NCBI GenBank assembly: GCA_004143605.1 | Contig: AWVY01000052.1 | Coordinates: 4,060 to 58,504, forward strand | Source of the DNA: Desulforamulus aquiferis | GTDB taxonomy: Bacteria > Bacillota > Desulfotomaculia > Desulfotomaculales > Desulfotomaculaceae | DNA: 54,445 bases | Direction of reading: 5' to 3' | Shown here: in pieces, positions 30,221 through 37,595 of the stretch | How the letters are laid out: every line of letters begins with the position of its first letter | How positions within the stretch are numbered: the first letter of the stretch is position 1 | Position numbers and translations under genes: made by a program | Notes under the pieces: generated by a model | Told to the model about the DNA's origin: nothing | The model's database searches: none | Seen by the model: the letters and a program-made list of their open reading frames with translations, nothing else

Positions 30221-31745
30221 CTATAGCATAATAATTTCTTCTTTAAGTCCACTATATTTGGCAAGCCAATTTCTTCTTTCTTCACGAAGTCTTTGTACCA
30301 ATTCATTATAGCTTTGCGGTTCATAATAACCCTTGGGTAAGTATTCCTTTATATTGAGTCCTGGGATTTCAACAGGTATATCATAGCCCCAATCTGAGTC
30401 TTTCTCCCATTTGATTGTTCCCTTGGCAATATGCTTCATTATTTCGGTGGAAATCTTAATAGTAACTTTTTTACCAGCTTGCTCTGGTTTGGCTCCAACT
30501 GCTCCGGTGTTAAGAATATAGCATTCCATATCAGGATTGGCCTTCAGTATAACCAGTAATCTATTCCCTTCTTCTGCTTCTGGTCCCATAATAAATGGAT
30601 TGGTCCCAACTTCCCTTTTGGACTGTCCGGCCTTTGTAGGATCACCGGCAGAAGTTTCTATTGACTCTCCCAGCATAAAATAGGCTGCAGCCTGTTCAGG
30701 AGTTAGTTTGGCAACAGGGGGAATAATATCATTTCTTCTGGTAATAAAGATAATCTTATTTGCCTTTTCTAAATCTATCTTATCGTCCGTGCCAATAACC
30801 TCGCTTCGCAAAATAACCCCTCTACCATTGGAGGTTAATTCAACGTTATCAAAATCAATGGTTCCATCGTCCATGACTTTAACGTTTTCAAAAATTGCCT
30901 GTGGAGATATTGCAGCATTATATAACACATGTTGGGATTCATCTAAGCCTTCAGTCTTGATATAAAAACCATTTTCCGTGCCGAAGCAATAACCCTTAAT
31001 GTTCATCAATACTACATCATCTTGCCTAATCATGACTTTTTCTGGTTCAATAAGTTCATGATCGTGCATGGTTAGAGTAGTTTTGCCTGTACCAGACAGA
31101 CCGAACATTATAAATCCAACATCAACTAATTCATCCTGGCTGTTGGTTACCCTGAGGACTTTACTGCCGGCATGGAAGCCTAAACCGCCTCTTTGTTTAA
31201 TATCAAACATTGCTTTGCGCAAAAGGATTTTTTACACTCACCAAAATAGTCCGGACCTAGGATATAGGATATTTTTTCCACTGGGTGACAGAAAATAATT
31301 TTTTCCGGCCATTCAGGCACATAGATACTAACTAAATCAGGTTCAGCGTTTTTATCCTCTGGCTCAAAGGTCATACTGGTCCACTGCAATGGAATGCTGG
31401 CAAAATCCTTTGTGATATATAATCTGCAATGGTACTTAAAGCTTGTATGGGTGCATAACTGGCGGTCCATTTGGATAACTTCTTTATCTTGTAAAAATTG
31501 GTGTACCTGCTCTGCCAATGCCAGGGCCTTTTCAGGAGCCATGCCCTGCTGGTCAACACCTAGATTAAACCCATCTGCATCAACCACAAAGGTAACCTTT
31601 GCGCTTCTATTACGCATTTGAGAGATAAAACTAGCACTACCAAATTTAGTGGTTTTTTCTTTGTGCGCAGCCATTCTCCTTAGTTCTTCTGGTGAAGGAT
31701 TATTGATAATATTGGCAGCCTCCACAAACGTTTTAAATTCGCCAT
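30221..31745 (-). CDS. pckA: ATP-dependent phosphoenolpyruvate carboxykinase, two frame breaks
   Basis: Converts oxaloacetate plus ATP to phosphoenolpyruvate and CO2, or the reverse. About 507 residues. Walker A-like loop GLSGTGKTTL, kinase-2 motif RQDDVVLMN, and TRRNDIIPPVAKLTPEQAAAYF (given as TRRNDIIPP). One break near 31215 separates FGECKKSF from LRKAMFDIKQRGG. A second lies in the start region, where AAAGGGGAT precedes ATGGCGAATTTAAAACG; adding one A gives MANLKTFVEAANIINNP. I therefore set the start at 31745. A perfect 30-bp palindrome lies 37 bases upstream. Confidence 0.93.
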
Positions 31746-31781
31746 TTTTGGTATCCCCTTTCTTAATAACCCTGACTACAA

Positions 31782-31811
31782 TTAGTGTATATTGTATACA
31801 ATATACACTAA
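31782..31811. promoter_or_regulatory. Perfect 30-bp palindrome, probable operator upstream of pckA
   Basis: Each arm is TTAGTGTATATTGTA with no loop; the centre reads ATTGTATACAAT. Such TTGTATACAA cores are typical of GntR-family operators. It lies 37-66 bases before the proposed pckA start and 57 bases before the probable end of fumB on the other side. With no T-run next to it and an AT-rich centre, it is a better protein-binding site than a terminator. Confidence 0.7.
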
Positions 31812-31875
31812 GGCGTCAACGTGAACCAGTCAGTTAACAAGAAATGCTCATATTAACGCCTGTATTTTATTGGTT

Positions 31876-32429
31876 TTATTCTATGGCATATAGTTTTCTA
31901 CCAGCCTGATATAAATCTCCGCCGAATGCATCATTAACAACAATGGCTGGGAAGTCCTTAATAACCAATCTATAAATAGCCTCTGGACCCAATTCCGGAT
32001 AGGCCACAACTTCAGCTTCAACAATACATTTGGAGATTAGGGCCGCAGCTCCACCGATGGCAGCAAAATACACTGCACCGTATTCTTTCATGGCCTTAAT
32101 TACCGACTCACTGCGTGCTCCCTTGCCAATCATTCCCTTTAAACCCTTTTCTATGAGCCTAGGTGCATAGGCATCCATACGCCCTGAGGTAGTAGGACCA
32201 GCAGAGCCAATAACTCTCCCTGGAGGTGCTGGAGAAGGTCCAACATAGTAAATTATCTGTCCGTCAAGGTCCACCGGTAGATCTTCTCCCTGTCTAATAG
32301 ATCAACGAGCTTCTTGTGGGCTGCGTCTCTCCCGGTATAAATAACTCCGTTTATTAATACCTGTTGTCCAATTCGTAAATTATTTACTACCTCCATATTT
32401 AAAGGAGTATTTAAACGCACTCTGGTCAC
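31876..32429 (-). CDS. fumB: Class I fumarate hydratase, beta (C-terminal) subunit, one frame break
   Basis: Second subunit of the two-subunit iron-sulfur fumarase (fumarate + water to malate), about 184 residues. It starts with a GTG after AGGAGGGTAATAAG (TRVRLNTPLNMEVVNNLRIG) and breaks near 32288 where a G is missing (DRGEDLPVDLDG in the repaired frame). The diagnostic segment is YVGPSPAPPGRVIGSAGPTT then SGRMDAYAPRLIEKG. It lies 12 bases after fumA in one operon. Related enzymes are tartrate dehydratases, but the close mdh-frd-fum cluster favours fumarase. The symbol denotes the beta subunit, not E. coli FumB. Confidence 0.88.
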
Positions 32430-32441
32430 CTTATTACCCTC

Positions 32442-33284
32442 CTATATTTCAACGGATTTATGCCTTGCAGCATGGCAGTTTATATTGACTGCCACAGGTA
32501 AACTAGCAATATGAGCACCAAATATTTCTATATGTACACCCAATGCTGTGGTTCTACCGCCTAAACCTGCAGGTCCAATACCCATCCTATTGATTTTATC
32601 CAATAACTCCTGTTCTAGTTTAGCAATATCTTCTAGGGGGTGAGGTTTTCCAATCTGTCTGAGTAAAGCCTCTTTGGCCAGTAATGCGCATCTTTCCATA
32701 GTACCGCCAATCCCAACACCTATTACCAGGGGCGGGCATGGGTTTGGTCCGGCATTTTTGATAGTCTCTAACACAAAGCCTTTTACACCTTCAACACCTT
32801 CAGCGGGCTTGAGCATTTTAAGGGCACTCATATTCTCACTGCCGCCACCCTTTGGCGCAACAGTTATTTTTATTTTCTCACCAGGAACTATATTAGTATG
32901 TATTACAGCCGGGGTATTATCACCGGTATTTACCCTGTCCAGAGGATTGCCAACTATAGATTTACGAAGATATCCTTCTTGATATCCCTTCCTGACACCC
33001 TCATTAATAGCTTCGTTAAAATCACCATTAATCACATGAACATCCTGCCCCATTTCTACAAATACCACGGCAAAACCAGTATCTTGACACATGGGAATGG
33101 ACTCGGATGAGGCTATATGTGCATTTTCCAGCAAAAGATTAAGTATTTCCTTACCACTTTGGGAGACTTCTGTGTTACAGGCCTTTTTAAAGGAGTCCAG
33201 AACATCATCCTCCAATTTATAGTTCGCCTCTTGGCAAATTTTTGCCACTGCCTCAATTATTTGCTGTACATCAATAGTTCTAAT
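32442..33284 (-). CDS. fumA: Class I fumarate hydratase, alpha (N-terminal) subunit; probable ATT start
   Basis: About 280 residues. Iron-sulfur ligand regions are visible: IPMCQDTGFAVVF, GPNPCPPLVIGVGIGG and ERCALLAKEALLR. The frame is open to 33359, but that stretch contains a sigma-54 promoter (33336-33350), so the start must be inside. AAGGAGG at 33293-33299 points eight bases on to an ATT codon at 33284, giving IRTIDVQQIIEAVAKICQEA, which aligns with the usual family start MRxIDV. No ATG, GTG or TTG in frame fits this site. An ATT start, or a sequencing substitution of ATG, is proposed. Confidence 0.9.
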   Translation of the reverse strand: MRTIDVQQIIEAVAKICQEANYKLEDDVLDSFKKACNTEVSQSGKEILNLLLENAHIASSESIPMCQDTGFAVVFVEMGQDVHVINGDFNEAINEGVRKGYQEGYLRKSIVGNPLDRVNTGDNTPAVIHTNIVPGEKIKITVAPKGGGSENMSALKMLKPAEGVEGVKGFVLETIKNAGPNPCPPLVIGVGIGGTMERCALLAKEALLRQIGKPHPLEDIAKLEQELLDKINRMGIGPAGLGGRTTALGVHIEIFGAHIASLPVAVNINCHAARHKSVEI

Positions 33285-33335
33285 GCCGGTAACCTCCTTA
33301 TTCAATCTATCACTTATTTTATTTACTATATTCTT

Positions 33336-33350
33336 GCAATATACGTGCCA
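33336..33350 (-). promoter_or_regulatory. Sigma-54 (-24/-12) promoter of fumAB
   Basis: Minus strand reads TGGCAC-GTATA-TTGC, an exact match to the TGGCAC-N5-TTGC consensus with GG and GC ten bases apart. Transcription should start near 33325, about 40 bases before the proposed fumA start. A sigma-54 activator gene is the next gene upstream. Confidence 0.88.
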
Positions 33351-33436
33351 TAAGCACAAACAGTTACCATTACCTGGTAACCTTCCATTAACAGTTGCTT
33401 AGCAGGGGTGAATGGTCTTATTTTAACCTTAAATGG

Positions 33437-33458
33437 TAACATATTAATTAATGTGTTA
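33437..33458. promoter_or_regulatory. 22-bp imperfect palindrome upstream of the fumA promoter
   Basis: TAACATATTAATTAATGTGTTA: ten of eleven pairs match. It lies between the sigma-54 promoter and the activator sites, about 90 bases upstream of the -24 box. It could bind a second regulator or a bending protein such as IHF/HU; its function is unknown. Confidence 0.4.
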
Positions 33459-33476
33459 TCACATATATTTATCAGT

Positions 33477-33564
33477 TTCTAAATATTAGAAGCCCACACC
33501 CATTAGAACATGGTGGTGAGCTCTTTGATGTTTCTAATATTTAGAATTATTCTAAATATTAGAA
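33477..33564. promoter_or_regulatory. Three putative enhancer sites TTCTAA-N3-TTAGAA
   Basis: Copies at 33477-33491, 33532-33546 and 33550-33564 share the inverted repeat TTCTAA/TTAGAA with a 3-base spacer (ATA or TAT). The last two are 18 bases apart, centre to centre. The last overlaps the final codons of the activator gene (S-N-I-stop). They lie 127-215 bases upstream of the fumA -24 box, the usual range for sigma-54 enhancer sites. Confidence 0.75.
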
Positions 33565-34922
33565 GTTAAAATATTATATTTTTTGACTTTATTATACAAA
33601 GTAGCCAGGGAAATATTTAGAAACTTGGCTGCCTGCCGTTTACCTTCCACGCTGACTCCATATTTTTCAAGGGCCCTTGTAATCATGATTTTTTCAATAT
33701 GATCAAGGGGCATTAATCCTAGTTCAGGCACATCCTGGTTGCCCAAGCCCATAGTTATATGGGGTGCTAATTCTTTGATGGTGATTAATTCTGAGTCCAG
33801 GGAGACCATAATTCTCTCCAGAACGTTTTCCATTTCTCTAATGTTTCCAGGCCAATTATAGCCGGACATTGCCCCAAGGGCCTCTGCAGTTAATCCCACC
33901 ACCTTACGTCCTAGCTTTCTGTTAAGACTAGTGATAATGTGGTTTGCTAATTCTGGTAAGTCCTCAGTTCTCTCCCTTAGGGTAGGCAAATTTATTTCCA
34001 CTACACTAAGGCGGTAATAGAGATCTTCCCTGAACTTCCCCTCCCTAACCAGTTGTTTAAGGTTTCTATTGGTTGCGGCAATTACCCTCACGTCGATACT
34101 AATAGTTCTATTGCTTCCTAAAGGCTCAAATTCACGTTCTTGCAGTACCCTTAGCAGTTTTGCCTGCAATAGTAAATTCATATCCCCTATCTCATCAAGA
34201 AATAGTGTGCCTGAATGGGCCAAGCTAAACTTTCCAATTTTGTCCTTTAAGGCGCCGGTAAAGGCACCCCTGGCATAACCAAAGAGTTCACTTTCCAAAA
34301 GGGTGTCGGGTATTGCTGCACAATTAATGGCAATAAAGGGATTATCTCTCCTGGGACCTCCATTATGAATAGCGTTGGCAAACACTTCTTTACCAGTTCC
34401 ACTCTCACCTAGAATGAGTACCGTACTGCTGCTTCTAGCTGCCATCTGGGCGGTTTTTATACAATCTCCTATGGCAGCACTGCCCCCAACAATGTTTTCA
34501 AAGCCATATTTACTCTGGGTTACCTGACCATATTTATCGGAAAGATCCCTAATCATGTTGGTACTGCGCTTTAAGTCTTCTATAAGCTTAATAATATCCG
34601 TGATATGTTGAAATATAACCACTGCGCCTATGATCTCACCATTGACCACCATAGGTACAGCATTAGAAATTACTTCAGCATTACTACCCCCAACCTTTGT
34701 TCTGTGACCTGTAATGGACTTTCCTGTTTTTAAAGCTAAGGCCAAAGCACCCTCAGGTGATATATTAAAGATATTTTCTTTAGTTCTGGTTTCAAAGGGG
34801 ATACCGGTTATTCGACAGAAGGCAGGATTTACATAAATAATATTCCCATCTTTATCTGTTACTTCTATGGCCTCTTGAACCGAATCCAACACAGCAGCTA
34901 TAATACCAAGAGATAGCACCAA
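33552..34922 (-). CDS. Sigma-54-dependent activator with PAS sensor domain
   Basis: 456 residues, intact. An N-terminal PAS domain (about 8-110: AIEVTDKDGNIIYVNPAFCR) senses a small ligand or redox state. The AAA+ domain has Walker A GESGTGKE (172-179), the sigma-54 contact loop GAFTGA (219-224), Walker B LFLDEIGD (240-247), and the arginine-finger region REDLYYRLSV. The C-terminal Fis-type helix-turn-helix (KRQAAKFLNISLATLYNKVK) binds enhancers. It starts with TTG after GGGGGTGAT. It is immediately upstream of the fumAB promoter, which it very likely activates; C4-dicarboxylates are the obvious signal candidates (inference). Confidence 0.92.
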   Translation of the reverse strand: MVLSLGIIAAVLDSVQEAIEVTDKDGNIIYVNPAFCRITGIPFETRTKENIFNISPEGALALALKTGKSITGHRTKVGGSNAEVISNAVPMVVNGEIIGAVVIFQHITDIIKLIEDLKRSTNMIRDLSDKYGQVTQSKYGFENIVGGSAAIGDCIKTAQMAARSSSTVLILGESGTGKEVFANAIHNGGPRRDNPFIAINCAAIPDTLLESELFGYARGAFTGALKDKIGKFSLAHSGTLFLDEIGDMNLLLQAKLLRVLQEREFEPLGSNRTISIDVRVIAATNRNLKQLVREGKFREDLYYRLSVVEINLPTLRERTEDLPELANHIITSLNRKLGRKVVGLTAEALGAMSGYNWPGNIREMENVLERIMVSLDSELITIKELAPHITMGLGNQDVPELGLMPLDHIEKIMITRALEKYGVSVEGKRQAAKFLNISLATLYNKVKKYNILTSNI

Positions 34923-35003
34923 ATCACCCCCATGATATTATTCGCCCGTCCTGCTTAAAAAACCTTTCAGAATCATATTAATACATTTTGTTCCTGAAAT
35001 ACT

Positions 35004-35395
35004 CTAAGCATGTGTTTTAACTTGTAATGGATTAGGCTTTTTCTTTGCCTTTTTCATCAAAACAAAAAAAGCTGTTGAACCAATCAGCCAGCATATGATA
35101 CCGGCTACGATGGAAGGGGCTAATAAATTCATATTCTTTATGGAAAGCCATGTTGCTAAAACACAGATTAATCCCCCACACATTCCGGCAATGGCCCCAT
35201 AAGCTACCTCCGATGCCTCGGTGCGGCCCTTTTCTGATCCGGCAATGATTACTGCGGAAATCATTACCGCTGGGAAGGCTGCAAATATCCCTGCCAAGCT
35301 CTTCCAGGGAATTATTATTAATAAGATATAGCAAAGGGCTACAGCTGAGCTCCTAAGACAAATCTCACTGACAAATCTATGATGTTTTTGCTCAT
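35004..35395 (-). CDS. Small four-helix membrane protein (DUF3147-like), second copy, one frame break
   Basis: About 130 residues. ATG at 35395 after GGATGGGGGCAATGATC gives MSKNIIDLSVRFVLG, then a break near 35345, then SAVALCYILLIIIPWKSLAG and the signature GIFAAFPAVMISAVI. Two further helices follow (GAIAGMCGGLICVLATWLSI and APSIVAGIICWLIGSTAFF), and a basic tail. It resembles DUF3147-type proteins as I recall them; not verified. It is paralogous to the gene just upstream, sharing GIFAAFPAV. Function unknown. Confidence 0.6.
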
Positions 35396-35420
35396 GATCA
35401 TTGCCCCCATCCAAGATAAT

Positions 35421-35755
35421 TTATTGAAAAAATATGATTAAGGATACCAGCATCCATATTGCCAAAGAGGATAATATCCCTTTCCAGTGCCCCTGTCTGA
35501 TTATGAAATAGCTGGCTGCAACCGCACATATCATATTGGCAATCATTCCAACTACTGCACCCTTTGATATTGATTGGGCTGCCAGCAAAGCTTGTTCTCC
35601 TTGGAACTGCCAGACAGAACCTACTAAGCAGCCAGGTAAACAGCAGGAAAAGCAGCAAATATGCCACCCACCTTCCCCCCCACAGACCTTGCCACAATGG
35701 TGGACATTACCACTGCTATGCCGCCAAAGGCAAATCTTAGTAATACCCCGGACAT
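35421..35755 (-). CDS. Small four-helix membrane protein (DUF3147-like), first copy, one frame break
   Basis: About 112 residues. ATG at 35755 after ATGGAGGCAATTTCA gives MSGVLLRFAFGGIAVVMSTI then VARSVGGKVGGIFAAFPAVY, and after a break near 35635 LVGSVWQFQGEQALLAAQSI, GAVVGMIANMICAVAASYF and a last helix ending SLIIFFQ. The RSVGGKVGGIFAAFPAV segment repeats in the downstream copy, so the pair is a tandem duplication. The two genes are 26 bases apart and probably form one operon. No function known. Confidence 0.6.
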
Positions 35756-35824
35756 TGAAATTGCCTCCATCTGACATCACTCCAATTGTTTAAATATTAA
35801 AACAACATCTATAAAATACAAAAC

Positions 35825-35842
35825 CCGGGGTAATTACCCCGG
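35825..35842. promoter_or_regulatory. GC-rich perfect palindrome in front of the small-membrane-protein operon
   Basis: CCGGGGTAATTACCCCGG, followed on the minus strand by GTTTTGTATTTTAT. It lies 70 bases before the first gene of the pair, so it could be a leader terminator (attenuator) or an operator. Confidence 0.5.
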
Positions 35843-35950
35843 AAATCGGTTATTCCATCTTATGGTCTGACCTTTGGCTTTATTGTACTCCTGTGTATTT
35901 CATCAAGCAACATCTATTTGCTAATTATAATAAATAATTTCATTTAATTA

Positions 35951-35964
35951 CGAACAAGTGTTTT
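35951..35964. promoter_or_regulatory. SOS box (LexA operator) of lexA
   Basis: CGAACAAGTGTTTT matches the Gram-positive LexA/DinR consensus CGAAC-RNRY-GTTYC at all but the last base. It lies about 70 bases before the lexA ATG and just upstream of a TATAAT-like box (GTTATAATAT), so LexA should repress its own gene. Confidence 0.8.
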
Positions 35965-36032
35965 GCATATTGCCACCAAGATGTTATAATATACCAAAAG
36001 AAAACTCAGCGACCTTGAAAGGTGTGAATAAT

Positions 36033-36668
36033 ATGCTTAATTCCAGAGAGGAATCAATATTAAATATTATCATAGAAAATGTAAAGCAAAAGGGCTATCC
36101 CCCATCAGTAGGGAAATAGGTGAATCAGTAGGCTAGCCTCAAGCTCCACTGTACATACATATTTGAAAAAATTAGAGCAAAAGGGTTATATTCGGAGAGA
36201 TCCTACCAAACCAAGGGCAATTGAAATTATTACGGATCAAGATAAGTCAGTTGATTCTACTTCAACTAGCAAGGGCAAGTTTAATGATGATGAAGAGTTA
36301 ATCACAGTACCTCTTTTAGGACAAATTGCTGCTGGCGTTCCCCTGCTGGCAGTAGAAAATTATGATGAAACCCTTACTCTCCCCAGAAGTTTTACAGGTT
36401 TGGTGATTTTTTCATGTTAACGGTAAAGGGAGATAGTATGATAGAAGCAGGTATTTTTGAAGGGGATTTAGTGTTGGTAAGAAGGCAGGAAACAGTAAAT
36501 AACGGTGAAATTGCTGTGGCTCTTCTTGAAGACGAGGCAACCCTTAAAAGATTCTATAAAGAAAAGAATATGATCCGACTCCAGCCAGAAAATAGTAATT
36601 TATCTCCTATCTATACTAAAAATGTAAAGGTACTTGGTAAAGCAGTTGGTTTGATTAGAAAAATATAA
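36033..36668 (+). CDS. lexA: SOS repressor LexA, three frame breaks
   Basis: About 212 residues when joined. [20 protein letters not shown] starts a winged-helix DNA-binding domain. Two early breaks (near 36112 and 36133) split [11 protein letters not shown] and [20 protein letters not shown]. The hinge has the self-cleavage Ala-Gly in [14 protein letters not shown] third break (near 36405) precedes the catalytic Ser in [15 protein letters not shown] and Lys in [27 protein letters not shown] precedes the ATG. Both catalytic residues remain, so the breaks look like read errors. It represses DNA-repair genes until RecA triggers self-cleavage. Confidence 0.93.
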
Positions 36669-36691
36669 AAAAGAGGCCATTAGGCTCTTTT
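36668..36691. terminator. Hairpin shared by lexA and the MerR gene
   Basis: AAAAGAGGCC/GGCTCTTTT with one bulged base and flanking A and T runs, between the convergent lexA and merR-type genes. Confidence 0.65.
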
Positions 36692-36692
36692 C

Positions 36693-37103
36693 TTATTGTT
36701 CAGAGTTAGCTTGACAACCATTTTTAAAGTGAGGGCAGACACTGCACTGGTCAGCTAAGTCCTCCAGCACAAAACAGTATGTACCCTGCTCTTTCCAACA
36801 TGGTTTACTGGTATTAGCCCCATCACCCTTGTTATTGTTCCCGGAGCAATGCTTTGTAGTCCAACAAGGATACATGCTAATTATTTGTAGGACTCCAGCA
36901 ATGTTGAGACCCTTATCATTGATTAACATATGAATAAATTGCAGTCTCTTTACGTCATTATTGCTGTACAGACGTTGTTTATTTCGACGGGAGGGTTCTA
37001 CCAAGCCATGTTTTTCCCAAATACGCAATGTTTCTGGGTGAACCTTTAAAAGTTCCGCAATAACTCCTATATTAAACATTGGTTGATCATCATTACGAAA
37101 CAA
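36693..37103 (-). CDS. MerR-family regulator with Cys-rich C-terminal domain
   Basis: About 136 residues. N-terminal winged helix of the HspR/GlnR-like MerR class (FNIGVIAELLKVHPETLRIW then EKHGLVEPSRRNKQRLYSNN). The C-terminal half holds seven cysteines: PCWTTKHC, KPCWKEQGTYC, QCSVC and a final C near NGCQ. The spacing suggests an iron-sulfur or zinc site. I prefer the TTG at 37103 because AGAGGAGATACAG precedes it at eight bases; an ATG at 37121 overlaps that site. It is convergent with lexA and 169 bases downstream of the DUF4387 gene. Target genes unknown. Confidence 0.7.
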   Translation of the reverse strand: MFRNDDQPMFNIGVIAELLKVHPETLRIWEKHGLVEPSRRNKQRLYSNNDVKRLQFIHMLINDKGLNIAGVLQIISMYPCWTTKHCSGNNNKGDGANTSKPCWKEQGTYCFVLEDLADQCSVCPHFKNGCQANSEQ

Positions 37104-37271
37104 ATCTGTATCTCCTCTCATAACAATTTTTTATATTTATATACATTATAAAGTCTCCAAACCAAATTTGTAAATAAGCTAAATAACTCAAAAATCTTAA
37201 AAAAATATTAAATATCTTCAGCGCATGGGACAAACCTCGAATTTTTGTAGATTTTGCCGATTTTAGTGTGA

Positions 37272-37594
37272 CTAATCAATATTAAACTTCAGTTCCAATA
37301 AAGGCGCATGCTGCTGGGCCCCATAGACATCAGTTTCACCTAAAGCCCCGGATGGTATTGGGCGGACTATAGTAGCTTAATGGCATTAGCAGGTGCAAAT
37401 TCCACAATGCTGATTACTTGTTCTTCGTTTATCCCATAAAGCTCAGCAATTTTCGACTCAGTAATTACTTTTTCTTTACAAGCTGCATTAAATATTTTTT
37501 TATCATTAAAGATTATATCCAGGGTTAATTCATAGGGACCAGAGTTTTTACTTCTTATTACAGAGGCTACCTCGGAAAGACTAATTAACTTCAT
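37272..37594 (-). CDS. DUF4387 family protein, one frame break
   Basis: About 107 residues. MKLISLSEVASVIRSKNSGP starts at 37594. A break near 37378 leads into TIVRPIPSGALGETDVYGAQ then QHAPLLELKFNID, ending at 37272. DUF4387 proteins (Pfam PF14330) nearly always follow AtuA-family genes, as here, and the two are sometimes fused elsewhere. It starts one base before the atuA stop. The DVYGAQQHAPLL segment is the strongest family mark. Enzymatic role unknown; it probably forms a complex with the AtuA-like protein. Confidence 0.8.
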
Positions 37595-37595
37595 G

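Noticed and set aside
33285-33359. Longer fumA start reaching back to 33359
   Set aside because: This stretch contains the sigma-54 promoter, so its sequence is not transcribed in full; it also lacks a ribosome site.
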